Positions 1 to 10,663 of a DNA stretch of 64,000 nt are shown here, piece after piece. Every line of letters begins with the position of its first letter. The stretch's first letter is position 1. The stretch spans positions 310,001 to 374,000 of the forward strand of contig NW_026515543.1 in assembly GCF_014898815.1 (NCBI RefSeq), in the 5' to 3' direction. Origin of the DNA: Panonychus citri (taxonomy: Eukaryota > Arthropoda > Arachnida > Trombidiformes > Tetranychidae). The notes under the pieces were generated by a model. That model was given only the letters and a program-made list of their open reading frames with translations. It was not told where the DNA came from and did not search any database. The translations under genes were made by a program, and so were the position numbers.

Positions 1-219
1 GATGATGTTGGGCTGTTGATGCTTTTTTCCTTTGAAGATTGTAAAGGTGAGAATGATGGTGAAGTATTAGATAAATGACAAGAGGCTGCTGATGAAATAT
101 ATGATGAATTGGGTAACAATGAAATCCAACCCGATTTGTTTATATTTGATTTCTCTTCCCATTCATCAACACATGGATGGTACAAGGGGCACAAAAAGAC
201 AGGCCTTTCTTCATGGTAA
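1..219 (+). other. Open reading segment cut by the window edge, with one in-frame TGA
   Basis: Frame 1 is open from the first base to a TAA at 217-219, interrupted only by a TGA at 76-78. The downstream half reads as a charged then aromatic stretch (it includes EAADEIYDELG and LFIFDF). It may be the 3' end of a gene that starts outside the window, with a stop or an intron in it, or a decayed fragment. A GTGAG donor-like site lies at 47-51, but the nearest acceptor would leave an intron of only about 36 nt. I do not recognise the protein. Confidence 0.25.
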
Positions 220-885
220 ACAAAACCAGTCAACGTAATCATCGATTATTAACAAGCTAGAAAAAAAGAGAAAGAACAAAAAGACAATAAACAAATGATC
301 AAAAAAAAAAGAATAATGAAAATACTGAAAGAATTGGAGAAAATAATTAACCATATAAATTATAGAGAAAATTTAATAACAATAATCACATTGGAAAAAA
401 AGAAAACAAAATTAGTGCTTTTCGCCGTTGCCATTGGCAACCGAAACTATTCTCCCAGATGTCGCCAGTTACTCGCTGAGAGAAGACAAGATTTCAACGT
501 TTCCTGTTTCCGTCTAAATTTTAGTTGTTTTTGTGTTGAATTTTAATTTAAGGTAAGTTGATTGTTTAATTGTCTAAATTAATCAACAATTAAGTTTATT
601 GTTAATTAATTAATAGTTTAAAGTGTTGTCCTGTTATTAGTTCTTATTGTTTTTCAAGTAAATTTGGAATTTGGTTATTTATTGATTGACCAAAAGTGAG
701 TTTGTGGTGGTGACCGGTTTTCTTTTTTCTCTATGTATCCTTTTTTCTTGCGAGCGTGATAGTGGTTTTCTTCAACGTGTATTGTTAATTGTTGACTTGA
801 TTTTTATTTGTGATTTAATTTTACTTTTTGTTTTAATTGTTTCAGTCAATTTGTTTAATCATTTTCTCTTTTTGTTATCTTGTAG
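220..885 (+). promoter_or_regulatory. RpL6 upstream region with 5'UTR intron
   Basis: No coding region is seen. A consensus donor (AAG then GTAAGT, intron starting at 553) and a pyrimidine-rich acceptor ending at 885 define a 5'UTR intron of about 333 bp that ends directly before the RpL6 ATG. The promoter should lie upstream of about 540. A near-perfect inverted repeat with an embedded CCAAT-type core lies at 427-441. Confidence 0.55.
427..441. promoter_or_regulatory. Inverted repeat resembling an RFX X-box
   Basis: GTTGCC and GGCAAC are exact reverse complements separated by ATT. This is the half-site pattern bound by RFX-family factors, though the spacer is one base longer than the commonest form. 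It also contains ATTGG (inverted CCAAT). It sits about 110 bp before the RpL6 5'UTR donor. Binding is inferred only from the motif. Confidence 0.35.
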
Positions 886-1829
886 ATGGTTGAAACTAAA
901 ACGAAGCTTCCCAAACAGGCGGCTGCTCCTGCTGCTGCTGCTGCTAAAAAAGTTGTCAAAGCCACTAAGGAGAAGAAATCCACTGGTAAAAAACCACCTA
1001 TGACTGGAAAAACTCTTAAATTAGTTCGTAAATTGACAAGTCATAAAGTTACTCGACCATTGTGGGCTAAAATCAAGCGAATGGCTGCAAAGAAAGGTGT
1101 TCTTCCAAGTACTTTAGTCAAGAAGAAGCCTAATTTTGTTGTGAAAAAAATTGGAGGTGAAAAGAATGGAGGCAAACGTTTGGTCAGAGTTAAGAAAGAG
1201 CAAAGATACTATCCAACTGAGGATAAACCAAGAAAGCGAAAGACAGGAAAAATCACTTTCAAAATGCACAAAAAGACCTTTAAAAAGGGTATGTTAATAT
1301 TTTCTTTTTCTCATCTTGTTTTTTCTTGATGCTTATCTTTCTTTTTTTTTCTTGTCTCATTTGTTCAGGTATTTCACCAGGTCGTGTTGTCATCCTTTTA
1401 GCTGGTCGTCACAAGGGTAAAAGAGTAGTAGTTTTGAAAACTCTTCCTAGTGGTATGCTAATGATAACTGGACCACACAAAATCAATGGATGTCCTTTAA
1501 GGAGAATGCATCAAAGATTTACCATCGTTACTAGCACTAGAGTGGATGTTTCTGGCGTCAAAATACCTGAACATATTAATGATAAATATTTCAAAAGTCG
1601 TAAATTTGCTCGACAAAAGGCTAAGGGAAAGAAAGGTGCAGGTAACATTTTCGAGACTAAATCTGCCGATTATAAACCAAACCTTCAACACCGTAAAGAT
1701 CAAGTTGAAGTTGACAAACAAATAATTGAAGCTATTCGTAAACATCCTGAAAAGAAGCTAATGTTTGGCTATCTCGGTTCATATTTCTGCCTTCGTAATA
1801 ACATGTATCCTCATAAAATGAAGTTTTGA
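886..1829 (+). CDS. RpL6: 60S ribosomal protein L6 (eL6)
   Basis: The product is a structural protein of the large cytosolic ribosomal subunit. The coding exons are 886-1288 and 1369-1829 (287 aa; human RPL6 has 288), joined at a phase-1 intron that puts Gly before ISPGRVVILLAGRHKGKR. The N-terminus is the usual Ala/Lys-rich tail. The KOW-like RNA-binding part and the conserved segment MLMITGPHKINGCPLRR follow, and the protein ends YPHKMKF, as in other eL6 proteins. The start codon is the first base of its exon, immediately after a 5'UTR intron. A polyadenylation hexamer, AATAAA, lies at 1861. ALAD follows convergently about 200 bp away. Confidence 0.97.
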
Positions 1830-2038
1830 TGGTTGACTCAGTAAAAAAATAAGTTTTGGAAATAAATTAAATCCAAGGAAAAACTAAAAAAAAAACTAAA
1901 TTCTAACTTGATTAATCGTTGATTGAATTCGCGATATTCAATTGCTCATAATTACATTTTTATTACTAATTTTTTGTTTAAAATTCTTAGCCCATGAAAT
2001 AGATTTAAGTATACAAATTGTGTCCTTTTCTCTTACAA

Positions 2039-3040
2039 TTACATTGGAATATTATTATTAATCATATCAAGAATTTTGGGTGTAAAATAAGTAATTATCA
2101 TCTCCGCTCCGGCTCTTTTGAAGCTGATCAGAATTTCCCAAAGCGATCGATCCAAATCAAGACAACCCGAAACTCCAGCCTGATACAACATTGAATATTC
2201 CCCTGAAACATGATAAACTGCCCTTGGAACATCAGGAAATCGCCTCTTAGCCTCTGAGATAATATCTAAATAAGGTAACCCTGGTTTAACCATAATTATA
2301 TCTGCTCCCTCGTTAATGTCTCTCTCAATTGCTCTCATTGCTAATCCAGAAGATCCGCATGTTAATTGATACTGTTTACGATCTCCATGTTTAGGTGCAC
2401 TTCCGGCTGCATCTCTAAATGGCCCATAGAAATTGGAAGCAAATTTAGCAGAATAAGACATGATACTCACATCGGGAAAAGAAGATGAATTAAGTGCTGA
2501 TCTAATTACTCCAATCCGATTATCATTCATATCACTTGGAGCGACCATGTGACAACCAACCTTCGCATAGGCGATAGATAAATCAGCTAAAGCCTTTAGA
2601 GTTAATTGATTATCTTTAATTCCAGTAGTTTGATCACTAGTTTGATAACAATGTCCATCAAGAGAGAAACCACAAAGACAAACATCAACAATAACATAAA
2701 GATTTGGAAAATTTTCCCTAATCAAAGGAATTAAACGAAGAACCGGATTAACATTTGGATCAATTGAATTATCAACAGATTTACAAGAGACAACAGGAAA
2801 CAACAGTATTGAAGTAAGTCCTTTATCAACCAGACCAGTTAAATATTCAATTGCTCGATTAACCCCATACCGATTAACCTCTGGCATGGAAGCAATTTCC
2901 TCAATTTGATCATCATTGTTAATTATGAAAAGAGGAAGAATAAAATTAGAAGGATTAAAATCAACTGATCCTTGGCACATCCATTTTCTAATCAACGGAT
3001 TAACCAAAGAGCTTCTCAATGTTATTCCACTGGAATCCAT
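2039..3040 (-). CDS. ALAD: Delta-aminolevulinic acid dehydratase (porphobilinogen synthase)
   Basis: This enzyme condenses two 5-aminolevulinate molecules into porphobilinogen, the second step of haem synthesis, in the cytosol. It is a single exon of 333 aa (human 330). The zinc-ligand cysteines are present in VDVCLCGFSLDGHC. The two active-site lysine contexts are present as SYSAKFASNFYGPFRDAAG and IMVKPGLPYLDI, and AVYHVSGEYSML and RAGAEMIITYFTP are family signatures. The first ATG is at 3038-3040; the frame is open slightly further but without an upstream ATG. It is divergent from BicD. All catalytic and metal residues that can be checked are present, so it should be active. Confidence 0.97.
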   Translation of the reverse strand: MDSSGITLRSSLVNPLIRKWMCQGSVDFNPSNFILPLFIINNDDQIEEIASMPEVNRYGVNRAIEYLTGLVDKGLTSILLFPVVSCKSVDNSIDPNVNPVLRLIPLIRENFPNLYVIVDVCLCGFSLDGHCYQTSDQTTGIKDNQLTLKALADLSIAYAKVGCHMVAPSDMNDNRIGVIRSALNSSSFPDVSIMSYSAKFASNFYGPFRDAAGSAPKHGDRKQYQLTCGSSGLAMRAIERDINEGADIIMVKPGLPYLDIISEAKRRFPDVPRAVYHVSGEYSMLYQAGVSGCLDLDRSLWEILISFKRAGAEMIITYFTPKILDMINNNIPM

Positions 3041-3788
3041 ACTCAATCAACTAATTTAAGGGAAACATAAAGAACAATAAAACAATTAACAGAAAGGAAA
3101 AAAGTTGTTTAAATGTTGAGATTAATTGTCAACATCATCAAATGAGAATCAATGACAATTAGAATGAGAGTCACCTGGTGATCAAATTGTTCTAAAGGTA
3201 AACTAAGTGGAAGAAGAAAATTTTTTTTCTAATTTCTCTTTCTCCTTCTCTTACTTGTTAGTCTCTTTTCTTTTGTTATTTATCTTTTTCTTTCTGGTCT
3301 GTATGATTCTCAATTCTAATCGATTACTAAATCTTGTTTCTCTCTCATCATCCTCATCCCCATCTTCATCTCTCCATCATCATAAATTTTTCAACAATTC
3401 ACCTCAATTCCCTCATATGTTGATTGTTTTCATAATTTCTCTCTCTCTCTCCGATTTCCTCATCCCTCTTGTTTATCATCATCTGTGTTAATTTCTGTTT
3501 AACTTTCAATATTTGTAGTATTTATTAGCACCAATATTAACTAATAATTCGTATTAGTAAACAATCAACATCATTTTCTCATCATCATCTTCATCAGCTC
3601 ATCTATTCCTCTTCCTTTTTTTTTGACTTGTGTTGTTTTTTTTTCTTCTTCCTTCTATTGAGAAGAAAATTAAACATCTTCGGGATGTTTTTCTATGTGT
3701 AAATAATGACCTGGTGATAAAAGAAAACGAAGGAGAAATTATCTCTCTTTTCCTTGTGAAAAGGTAATAAATTATTTCTGGTTTTACC
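3041..3788. other. Divergent intergenic region ALAD/BicD
   Basis: This region holds the two 5' ends. It is rich in CT and ATC tracts (about 3230-3480). No conserved coding sequence is seen; small open frames here are low-complexity Ser/Phe/Leu readings of those tracts. Confidence 0.5.
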
Positions 3789-6233
3789 ATGAGTGAGGTG
3801 GAAAAATTATCTTCTGAAAGGGATGCCCTTAAAAAGGAGATTGAAAGGCTTCAAGAGGAACTCACCCTTTCAGCTAAAGAGAAACACCAATCTGCTGAGT
3901 TGGGCCTTCATTTGTTGGATGAAAAAGATAAACTTCAAGTGCGATACGATGAACTGGAATCTTTACACGAAGCAACTCGAACAGAATTGGAAGCCTTGCG
4001 AAATGCTTTCGCTTCATTTCAGACAAGTCAAAAGGTATCAGCGGACAGAGGGATCGAGCAAGAGGAGAGTTTACTTCAAGAATCTGCATCCAAGGAGGCC
4101 AAGTTTGCGACCGCTTTACATGAGCTTGAAAGAGAATTGAAATTGGTTCGTTCGGAATTGGCTCGAGTGGAAGCAGAAAAGGAAAGGTTACTCTCTGAGC
4201 ATAGCGATCTATCCAAGCAGCTGGAAATCTCAGAATGGGAAAGGAAAAACATGAGAATAGAGATAAAAGAACTGAAAATGAGAGAATCAAGATTATCTAG
4301 TGACATGAATGAATTGGAAGATGAGAATATAAGTTTACAAAAGACCGTTTCTAATCTTAAATCGAATCAAATCGATTATGAGACTGCTAAACACGAAGTT
4401 CGACGTTTACATGAAGAGATTGAACTAAGACGACTTCAAGTTGAAGAATTTGAAACTTTGAAAAATATCGCCGAAAAGCAGATGAAAGAAGCATTGGAAG
4501 CATTAGAATCGGAGAGAGAACAAAAATACGAGCTAAAGAAAAAACTAGACGAACGATTAACCAGTGATCCAATGTTAAACATGACCAATTTTGGCCTTCG
4601 ATTTCCAGGGTTAGCTGTTTTCGAGAGTCAAGTGTCAGCTGATGCATCGGCCGGCGAGGTACTTGACGAGGAAGGATCTTCACCTTTACTCCACCAATTG
4701 GAATCTGATATGTTAAATGCAAGGAATGCATGTGAAGGATCTGAACACGATTCTTATGGCCATGATGGATCAACCTCACAACCTTCATCTCTTTTCGGTG
4801 AAGTTCATCTAACCGAAATCAAGAAGCTAGAAAAAGGTTTAGAATTGGCTGAGAACGAGAAAAATCAACTTACCCTTAAACTCAGTGAGACTCACAATCT
4901 ATTGGAATCAACGAAAGCTGAATTATTGGCTCAACAGTCACGACTTTCCAAGTTAACCAATCATATCAGCAATATAATTAACAGTGAAGGCAATAATGAG
5001 ATGGTTAATTCATTTGAAACTGAATTCCCTGAATGTAAACAATTTATTGGTCAATTGTGTGATAGAATAAGAAAATCAAAAGAAAGTCCCGAAGGAGAAG
5101 ATGAACTCAATGAAATTAAACGACAATTAAAAGAATGTGAACTCATTCGTGATAGTCTTACATCGGATCTTGACCTTTTAAACAATTTTGCCGATGAAAC
5201 AACTTCCGGTTCCATCGCAACCGTTGAAGATCTTAACCGGATATCGGAAAAATTGGCCACCCTTTATTACCATATTTGTTCCGTTAGCGGTGAAGAACCA
5301 TATCGAATTATTTTAGATCATGCAAATAAATCGGAAGCACCTTTAAGCCTACGAACGGAAGGACTTAAAGATCGTTTAACTGATGAACGAAGTCGTAAAC
5401 TTTTAGCCAATTGGAAATCTGGAATTCTAGCCACCTCCGAGTGTCGTAAGACAATGGATACCATTGACGATCAGATGAGACACTTGAACAATGCAGTTGA
5501 ATTGATTATCGAAATGAAAACACCCGCTCGAACCAAAATTACCACCGAAAATAATAATACATCATCCGCCTCTCAACAACATTCCCTTTCCACCAATTCT
5601 TCCGGAATTGCTTCATCACCTTCACCCTATTCGGTTGGTGATGCATCGGAAGAGTTGATCAAATTAAAAGCTCTTTTGGCGACAAAGAGAGAACAGATCG
5701 CTACCCTTCGAACCGTTCTCAAGGCCAATAAACAGACCGCCGAAGTGGCCCTGGCCAATTTAAAATCTAAATACGAAACTGAAAAGGCCGTGGTAACCAA
5801 AACCATGACAAAATTGAGGAAAGAATTGAAAGCGTTAAAAGAAGATGCTGCCACTTTTGCCTCTCTCAGGTCAATGTTCTCTGCCCGATGTGAAGAGTAT
5901 GTCGCCCAAATCGATGAATACCAGCGACAATTAAAATCATCCGAAGACGAAAAGAAAACCTTAAACTCTCTCCTACGAATGGCCATCGGTCAGAAATTAA
6001 CTTTAACCCAAAAAGTTGAAGAAATGGAAATGGACCGAGAACGTAATTTACTTTCATCACCTTCAAACAGCGGAGGTAAAAATGCCACAATTAAAGATGG
6101 AGCCTACAAGTCAAACTTATCTCGTGGTCCAAATCGTACGAGAGCTTTGTTCACTCGCAATTTAGGCGGTCCAAGGCCACCTTCATCGCCCAGTAATCAT
6201 GCATCTAGACCGCAAAGCGGACGAGGAGATTGA
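3789..6233 (+). CDS. BicD: Bicaudal D dynein adaptor
   Basis: The product is a coiled-coil adaptor linking dynein-dynactin to Rab6 or RNA-binding cargo adaptors. It is 814 aa in one uninterrupted exon, close to BICD2 (about 824 aa). The N-terminal coiled coil (about 1-270) contains the family segments EESLLQESASKE and ELEDENISLQK. The cargo-binding C-terminal coiled coil (about 650-770) contains TLRTVLKANKQTAEVALANL, SLRSMFSARCEEYVAQIDEY and LLRMAIGQKLTLTQ, all strongly BicD-like. The CC1 box, which contacts dynein light intermediate chain, reads S35-A36-E-L-G39 instead of the usual AAxxG. A Ser/Pro/Gly-rich tail ends the protein. The absence of introns in such a long gene is unusual next to its spliced neighbours. 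Confidence 0.95.
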   Translation: MSEVEKLSSERDALKKEIERLQEELTLSAKEKHQSAELGLHLLDEKDKLQVRYDELESLHEATRTELEALRNAFASFQTSQKVSADRGIEQEESLLQESASKEAKFATALHELERELKLVRSELARVEAEKERLLSEHSDLSKQLEISEWERKNMRIEIKELKMRESRLSSDMNELEDENISLQKTVSNLKSNQIDYETAKHEVRRLHEEIELRRLQVEEFETLKNIAEKQMKEALEALESEREQKYELKKKLDERLTSDPMLNMTNFGLRFPGLAVFESQVSADASAGEVLDEEGSSPLLHQLESDMLNARNACEGSEHDSYGHDGSTSQPSSLFGEVHLTEIKKLEKGLELAENEKNQLTLKLSETHNLLESTKAELLAQQSRLSKLTNHISNIINSEGNNEMVNSFETEFPECKQFIGQLCDRIRKSKESPEGEDELNEIKRQLKECELIRDSLTSDLDLLNNFADETTSGSIATVEDLNRISEKLATLYYHICSVSGEEPYRIILDHANKSEAPLSLRTEGLKDRLTDERSRKLLANWKSGILATSECRKTMDTIDDQMRHLNNAVELIIEMKTPARTKITTENNNTSSASQQHSLSTNSSGIASSPSPYSVGDASEELIKLKALLATKREQIATLRTVLKANKQTAEVALANLKSKYETEKAVVTKTMTKLRKELKALKEDAATFASLRSMFSARCEEYVAQIDEYQRQLKSSEDEKKTLNSLLRMAIGQKLTLTQKVEEMEMDRERNLLSSPSNSGGKNATIKDGAYKSNLSRGPNRTRALFTRNLGGPRPPSSPSNHASRPQSGRGD

Positions 6234-7878
6234 AAATCATTAGAAATAAATTATAACTCAAATCAACCAAAAAAAAATGGATAAATTGTGAAAGGGCAAT
6301 TACAATCACGCTGATCAGAGTCTCAATGAACATTTAAACAGAAAAAAATGCAATCAAAACAAACAACAAATTCTCATCATCATCATCATCCCGAATGTAA
6401 AAGAAAAAGTGAAAATCTATTCGCACCCAAAAAAGTAAACTCACTCGAGAATCTAAACGATTAACGGATTAATTGTGGATGATAACGATCAACAAAATCG
6501 ACAACAATCAAAAGTTATCATCGTTAACCATCTTTACCATCATGATTATCGTTATCAACTCATCATCATGAAACAGAATCAAATCAATTTAAACAGATAA
6601 ACTGAGTATGAGAAGAAAACAAAAAGCTGAATAGTTTCAATTCAAATGAAAATCACAATCAGACAAAAAAATTGATCTTCTCAACAATTTGCCTGCTTGG
6701 TTTACCCTCTACTCACCCTGATTTTAAATGTTACCCTTTTGCCCCTCCCCAAACAAATTGTCACCATTATGATGATGATAATCAACAATTGAGAAAACTA
6801 CTTGAACTGTCATCATTTCATGTTCATCCCATTTTAATTGTTCAATCTCCATGTCAAGCAAATTTTTTTACAATTCACTTAACATAATCAACTTCTTTAT
6901 TGTTGATGACAACGTTGATGATTATGAGTATCATCAACTATATAATTATTATTAATTCATTTTAATTATTATTATTATTATAATTATAACTACTGTTCTC
7001 GAGGCTTCATCAAGCACGATGTAGGTTATGATTTGCATCAAGTCAATACCGTCCACAGAATCAATTATTAATCAACTGATGATTTTAATTTAAACAAATT
7101 GAAAACCAAACAAAAATATTGTCTCTAATCATTTAATCAATTGATTGCTAATCAATTGAACCAAAAACAAAATGGAAAACCTAAAAACAAGATTAAATCA
7201 TCACCTTAATTGTGACCAAATTTCTCTTAATTAATAATTTCTTGTTTCTCTCATCAACATATAATCAATTTCTAAGTAAACTTAATTAGGATGGAAATTT
7301 GGTAATCAAGTTGATAATCTTAATTTGATGTTGATTATTTACTTTTAATTGATTTATTTTGGTATCAATACAAATTTAGTTATAATTGTTGTAAGAGAAT
7401 CGTTTTTTTTTTCATCACTTTCCTTTTCAAAGATTTGATTTAAACTCAATCAAGTTAATTGTTGGGTGGACCATTTTTTTCCGCTTGTTCCAAGGCTTGA
7501 GAAATTGAAGCTCTTTTGTTTTAATTGGAATTTTTGTTTATGTAGTTGTTTTCTTTTCTCCTTTTTTTTTCTTCTTCATTGTCTTCTTGTTTAGAGTGCG
7601 ATTTGATGAATAAAAAAGCGATAAAATTGTAAGTATGTTTGTTGTGATGAATTTTGAACTGGAAGTTGATTAACTTCTCGGTTAATGAGAGGTGACAGAG
7701 AGAAAGAGACATTAATCCATATTCCTTTTGTGTGTAATGTGAGTGTTGAATTGAAAATTGTTTTATATAAAAGTATCGCAATTGTAGAGGAAAAGGAAAT
7801 AGTCTTTTCTTGTTATTTTGAATACTTTTGTTTCTTTCATGGTCTTTTTGTTTGTCTTTCTTTTTCTCAAACATTTAG
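6234..7878. other. Non-coding: BicD 3' side and STE24 3' side
   Basis: This is AT-rich sequence between convergent genes, probably a long BicD 3'UTR and the STE24 3'UTR. No conserved coding region or RNA gene is recognised; the open frames of 70-117 codons here are low complexity. Confidence 0.5.
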
Positions 7879-9944
7879 TCAATCGATTTTACCAAGTGCT
7901 TTAAGTCTCTCAAGAAGAGGTGGATGAGAGAGATTGGTCGCTGAATAAAGCCAATCGTATACAGGGAATTCAAGATTATCGTTTCCTAACTTGATTAGGG
8001 CACTTCTTAGATCAGATGCTCGGTTCATTTTCTTTGCGAAATTATCAGCTCCAAATTCATTACGTCGAGTAAGACAAGTCATCAAAAATCCAACAATCTG
8101 TACGAAAGAATTGAGCAAAACAGAAACAGACAGATAATTAGTTTTAAATTATAAAAATAATCTTTGATTATCTAAGATAAAGTCAATTTAAATACCTCAT
8201 TGTAAGGAGCAAAAATGTATTGAGTTATCACTAAGAGTCCAATTAGAATTGGTTGATCATTGAAGCCAAAAGCCCGATAAATTACTGGATCTTTGTAAAG
8301 GAAACCGAAAATCATGAAAGTTAATAACATTTGGACTTCGGCGATAATTAAATTAATGAAAACATGGTTAAGTTTCCAATGACCAAGTTCATGACCAAGA
8401 ACAGCTAAAATCTCGTCATCATTGCAACCTTTTTTCTTCTTTTCTTTTATATCTTTTCCTTCATCTTCATCAGGTGAAATGTCAGCTGGTGAATCGCCGT
8501 TTCCTTCACTTAAAGTTTCAGTTGCTGAAACTTTAGCTGGTTCTTGATTTGATGGTCCATCTTCTGGTATATTTTCCTTATCCTCGTTTGTTAACTCTTC
8601 GGTTGATTCACTCATTTTAGGAGGATTTTCCATGAGAGTATCGAAAGAACAATTCTCTTATTCTTATAGAAACCATATAAATAAGCGTTACTATGAGATG
8701 AACGTTTAGATCCTTCGACAATGTAAACTTGGTTAACGGAATTTAAGACTTTGTGCCATAACGTTGATCTTTTCTCGAAGTGATCCTTCTGGTAGAGGAA
8801 TATACTTGTCGAAAAGAGGAGCAATAAAATCGGGATAAACAGTCATCATAAGGAGTACGATAAGTGAACAGAATCCCCATAGGTAAAGGAAGAAATAATC
8901 ATCACCCTTTTGTATAATCCAAATAATAGCTGGTAAAATGAGACTTGTGATCGCTTGAGAGACGATAAACTTTTTGGCCTGATCTTTAGCGTAAAAAGGT
9001 TTGGTTTGCCGGTTAAAACCGTGTTTCTCTTGGATAACAAAGTTTGAATAATAGGACCAGGGAAGATCGATAATTTTTGAGACACAAGCTCCAACATTTA
9101 CAAACACCAATGTTCGTGTGATTTCATAAGATTTGTCAAAACCAAAAGGTTCCATAAGTGTCAGTGAAAAATTCCATAAAAGTGGCATCAGATCATAGAG
9201 TAAAATAATCTAATGAAAAAGAAAGTCAGCAAAATCAAACGAAAATTAATCAACTAATTCAAGGCGTTTTTTGCATCTCTATGATCAATAATTGCGACAA
9301 CTAGTGCTCATAGATTGTTACTTTGTTTGCACCTAATGAACAATGTACAAGAGAAACAATTGTTCACAAGTAGATGATTGGCAATTTGAATTGTACTCTA
9401 AATCAAATCTGTCAAATATGAGCACATGTTATGTTGCATTAATACAAAAAGTGATTCATCATAAGTGGAAAAATTATAAATTACCGATGAAAACGATTGA
9501 CTCCATGCATGATAATATAGAGTAAATTTGGTTCTATCAATACTATAAGCTCTAGCGTTGTTAAATGTTTCTCTATCCATGATTCCAGATAATTCCACAG
9601 GCATTTTGGTTGTTCGCAATACAATACGAAACTGTAAACATAATAAAGAAGAGAAAAAGGAAAATCAAAACACAAAACCATTAGAGACATTAAAGACAAT
9701 AGAATTAGAAAGAGACAATTAACCCAAATGGAAGGTAATTACTAGATCAACATTATTAACGATTTAACATTGATATTAAAAGATCATTGAAGTCAATTAG
9801 TTAATTAATTACCTGACGCCATCCAATGTAAGTATCCCAAATAAAAACGATCCATGAGAAGATGAAAATTGCCCAAAAAAGTGTTGGTGGATTCCAATAA
9901 TTGTCACGTAAATTGAGAAAAGTTTCCCTTGCAAAGTCAAACAT
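7879..9944 (-). CDS. STE24: CAAX prenyl protease 1, STE24/ZMPSTE24 (two frame breaks)
   Basis: The product is an ER and inner-nuclear-membrane zinc metalloprotease that trims prenylated CAAX proteins. The exons are 9813-9944, 9485-9631, 8196-9209 and 7879-8097 (minus), all phase 0, about 505 aa. The zinc motif HELGH lies in [16 protein letters not shown], and the third-ligand region is [45 protein letters not shown] and [13 protein letters not shown] match the family. The reading frame breaks twice inside the large exon. A TAA appears at 8733-8735 after a CC run at 8738-8739, where the family expects Phe-Pro. The frame shifts again at the TTT run 8644-8646, where Leu-Phe-Asp is expected. Adding two C and one T restores the family sequence. 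Human ZMPSTE24 has 475 aa; the excess is an acidic insert before the HELGH helix. Confidence 0.93.
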
Positions 9945-10663
9945 GTTCAGTTTGAAGAAAAGAATCAACTAATTAACTAATTAATAATAGAGTAATAAGA
10001 AAAAATCAGACACAATTGAATGAGAAAAAATCAAATTAAATGACTAATTCAAATAAACCGAAAAATTAATTTTTCCAACAAAAGAACAGCTTGAAAACCG
10101 GTTGGATCCCGATACCAATTCTCTTGGATTCGAATCTTTGTAGAGCTCAACGAGCTGATCTCCTTTCGGTTGACGCCTTTCAGAAAATTAATTATTCCAA
10201 TTAAATGGACAATTAACTCAACAATCTTAAATTATGTGACACCTTTTGAATACAACAGGAACAAATTAGTCAACAATTAACAATGAAATAAAAGCGTACA
10301 GGTAAGAAAAGGTTGATTAGCTGTTGACATCTTTAATTACTCTATTTCTGTGTTGGTTTGATAGTCTCAGGCCCTCTGCCCTTTATCAATTGTGAATTAT
10401 TAATAGTGTAATACTGATGTCTAAACTAATTTAAACAATGACAATCAAGTGAACAATTAAGTGGATAGTTATTTGTGGTTGTGATCGTGAGCCGAAAAAA
10501 ACAGCTTAAAGTGTAAATCGTGAGCTTTACCAAACAGCTGACAAGAGGATTTCTTTTGTTGTAAAATTTTAATTTCGGTTTATTTTGTTTGGTCATTTAC
10601 TTGGTTTTCTTGGTTTAAATTGTGTATTGATTTTGTTTTATATAACTCTAAATACTACGAAAA
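9945..10663. other. Divergent intergenic region STE24/RBM22
   Basis: This region holds the 5' ends of both genes. A somewhat GC-richer patch at about 10085-10180 stands out from the AT-rich background. I checked that patch for a tRNA because of GATTCGAATC, but no cloverleaf can be drawn. Confidence 0.45.

Noticed and set aside
8612..8824. Separate small gene encoding [17 protein letters not shown]
   Set aside because: It is the frame-shifted middle of the STE24 exon.
10085..10185. tRNA-like B-box word GATTCGAATC
   Set aside because: No acceptor stem or anticodon arm can be paired around it.
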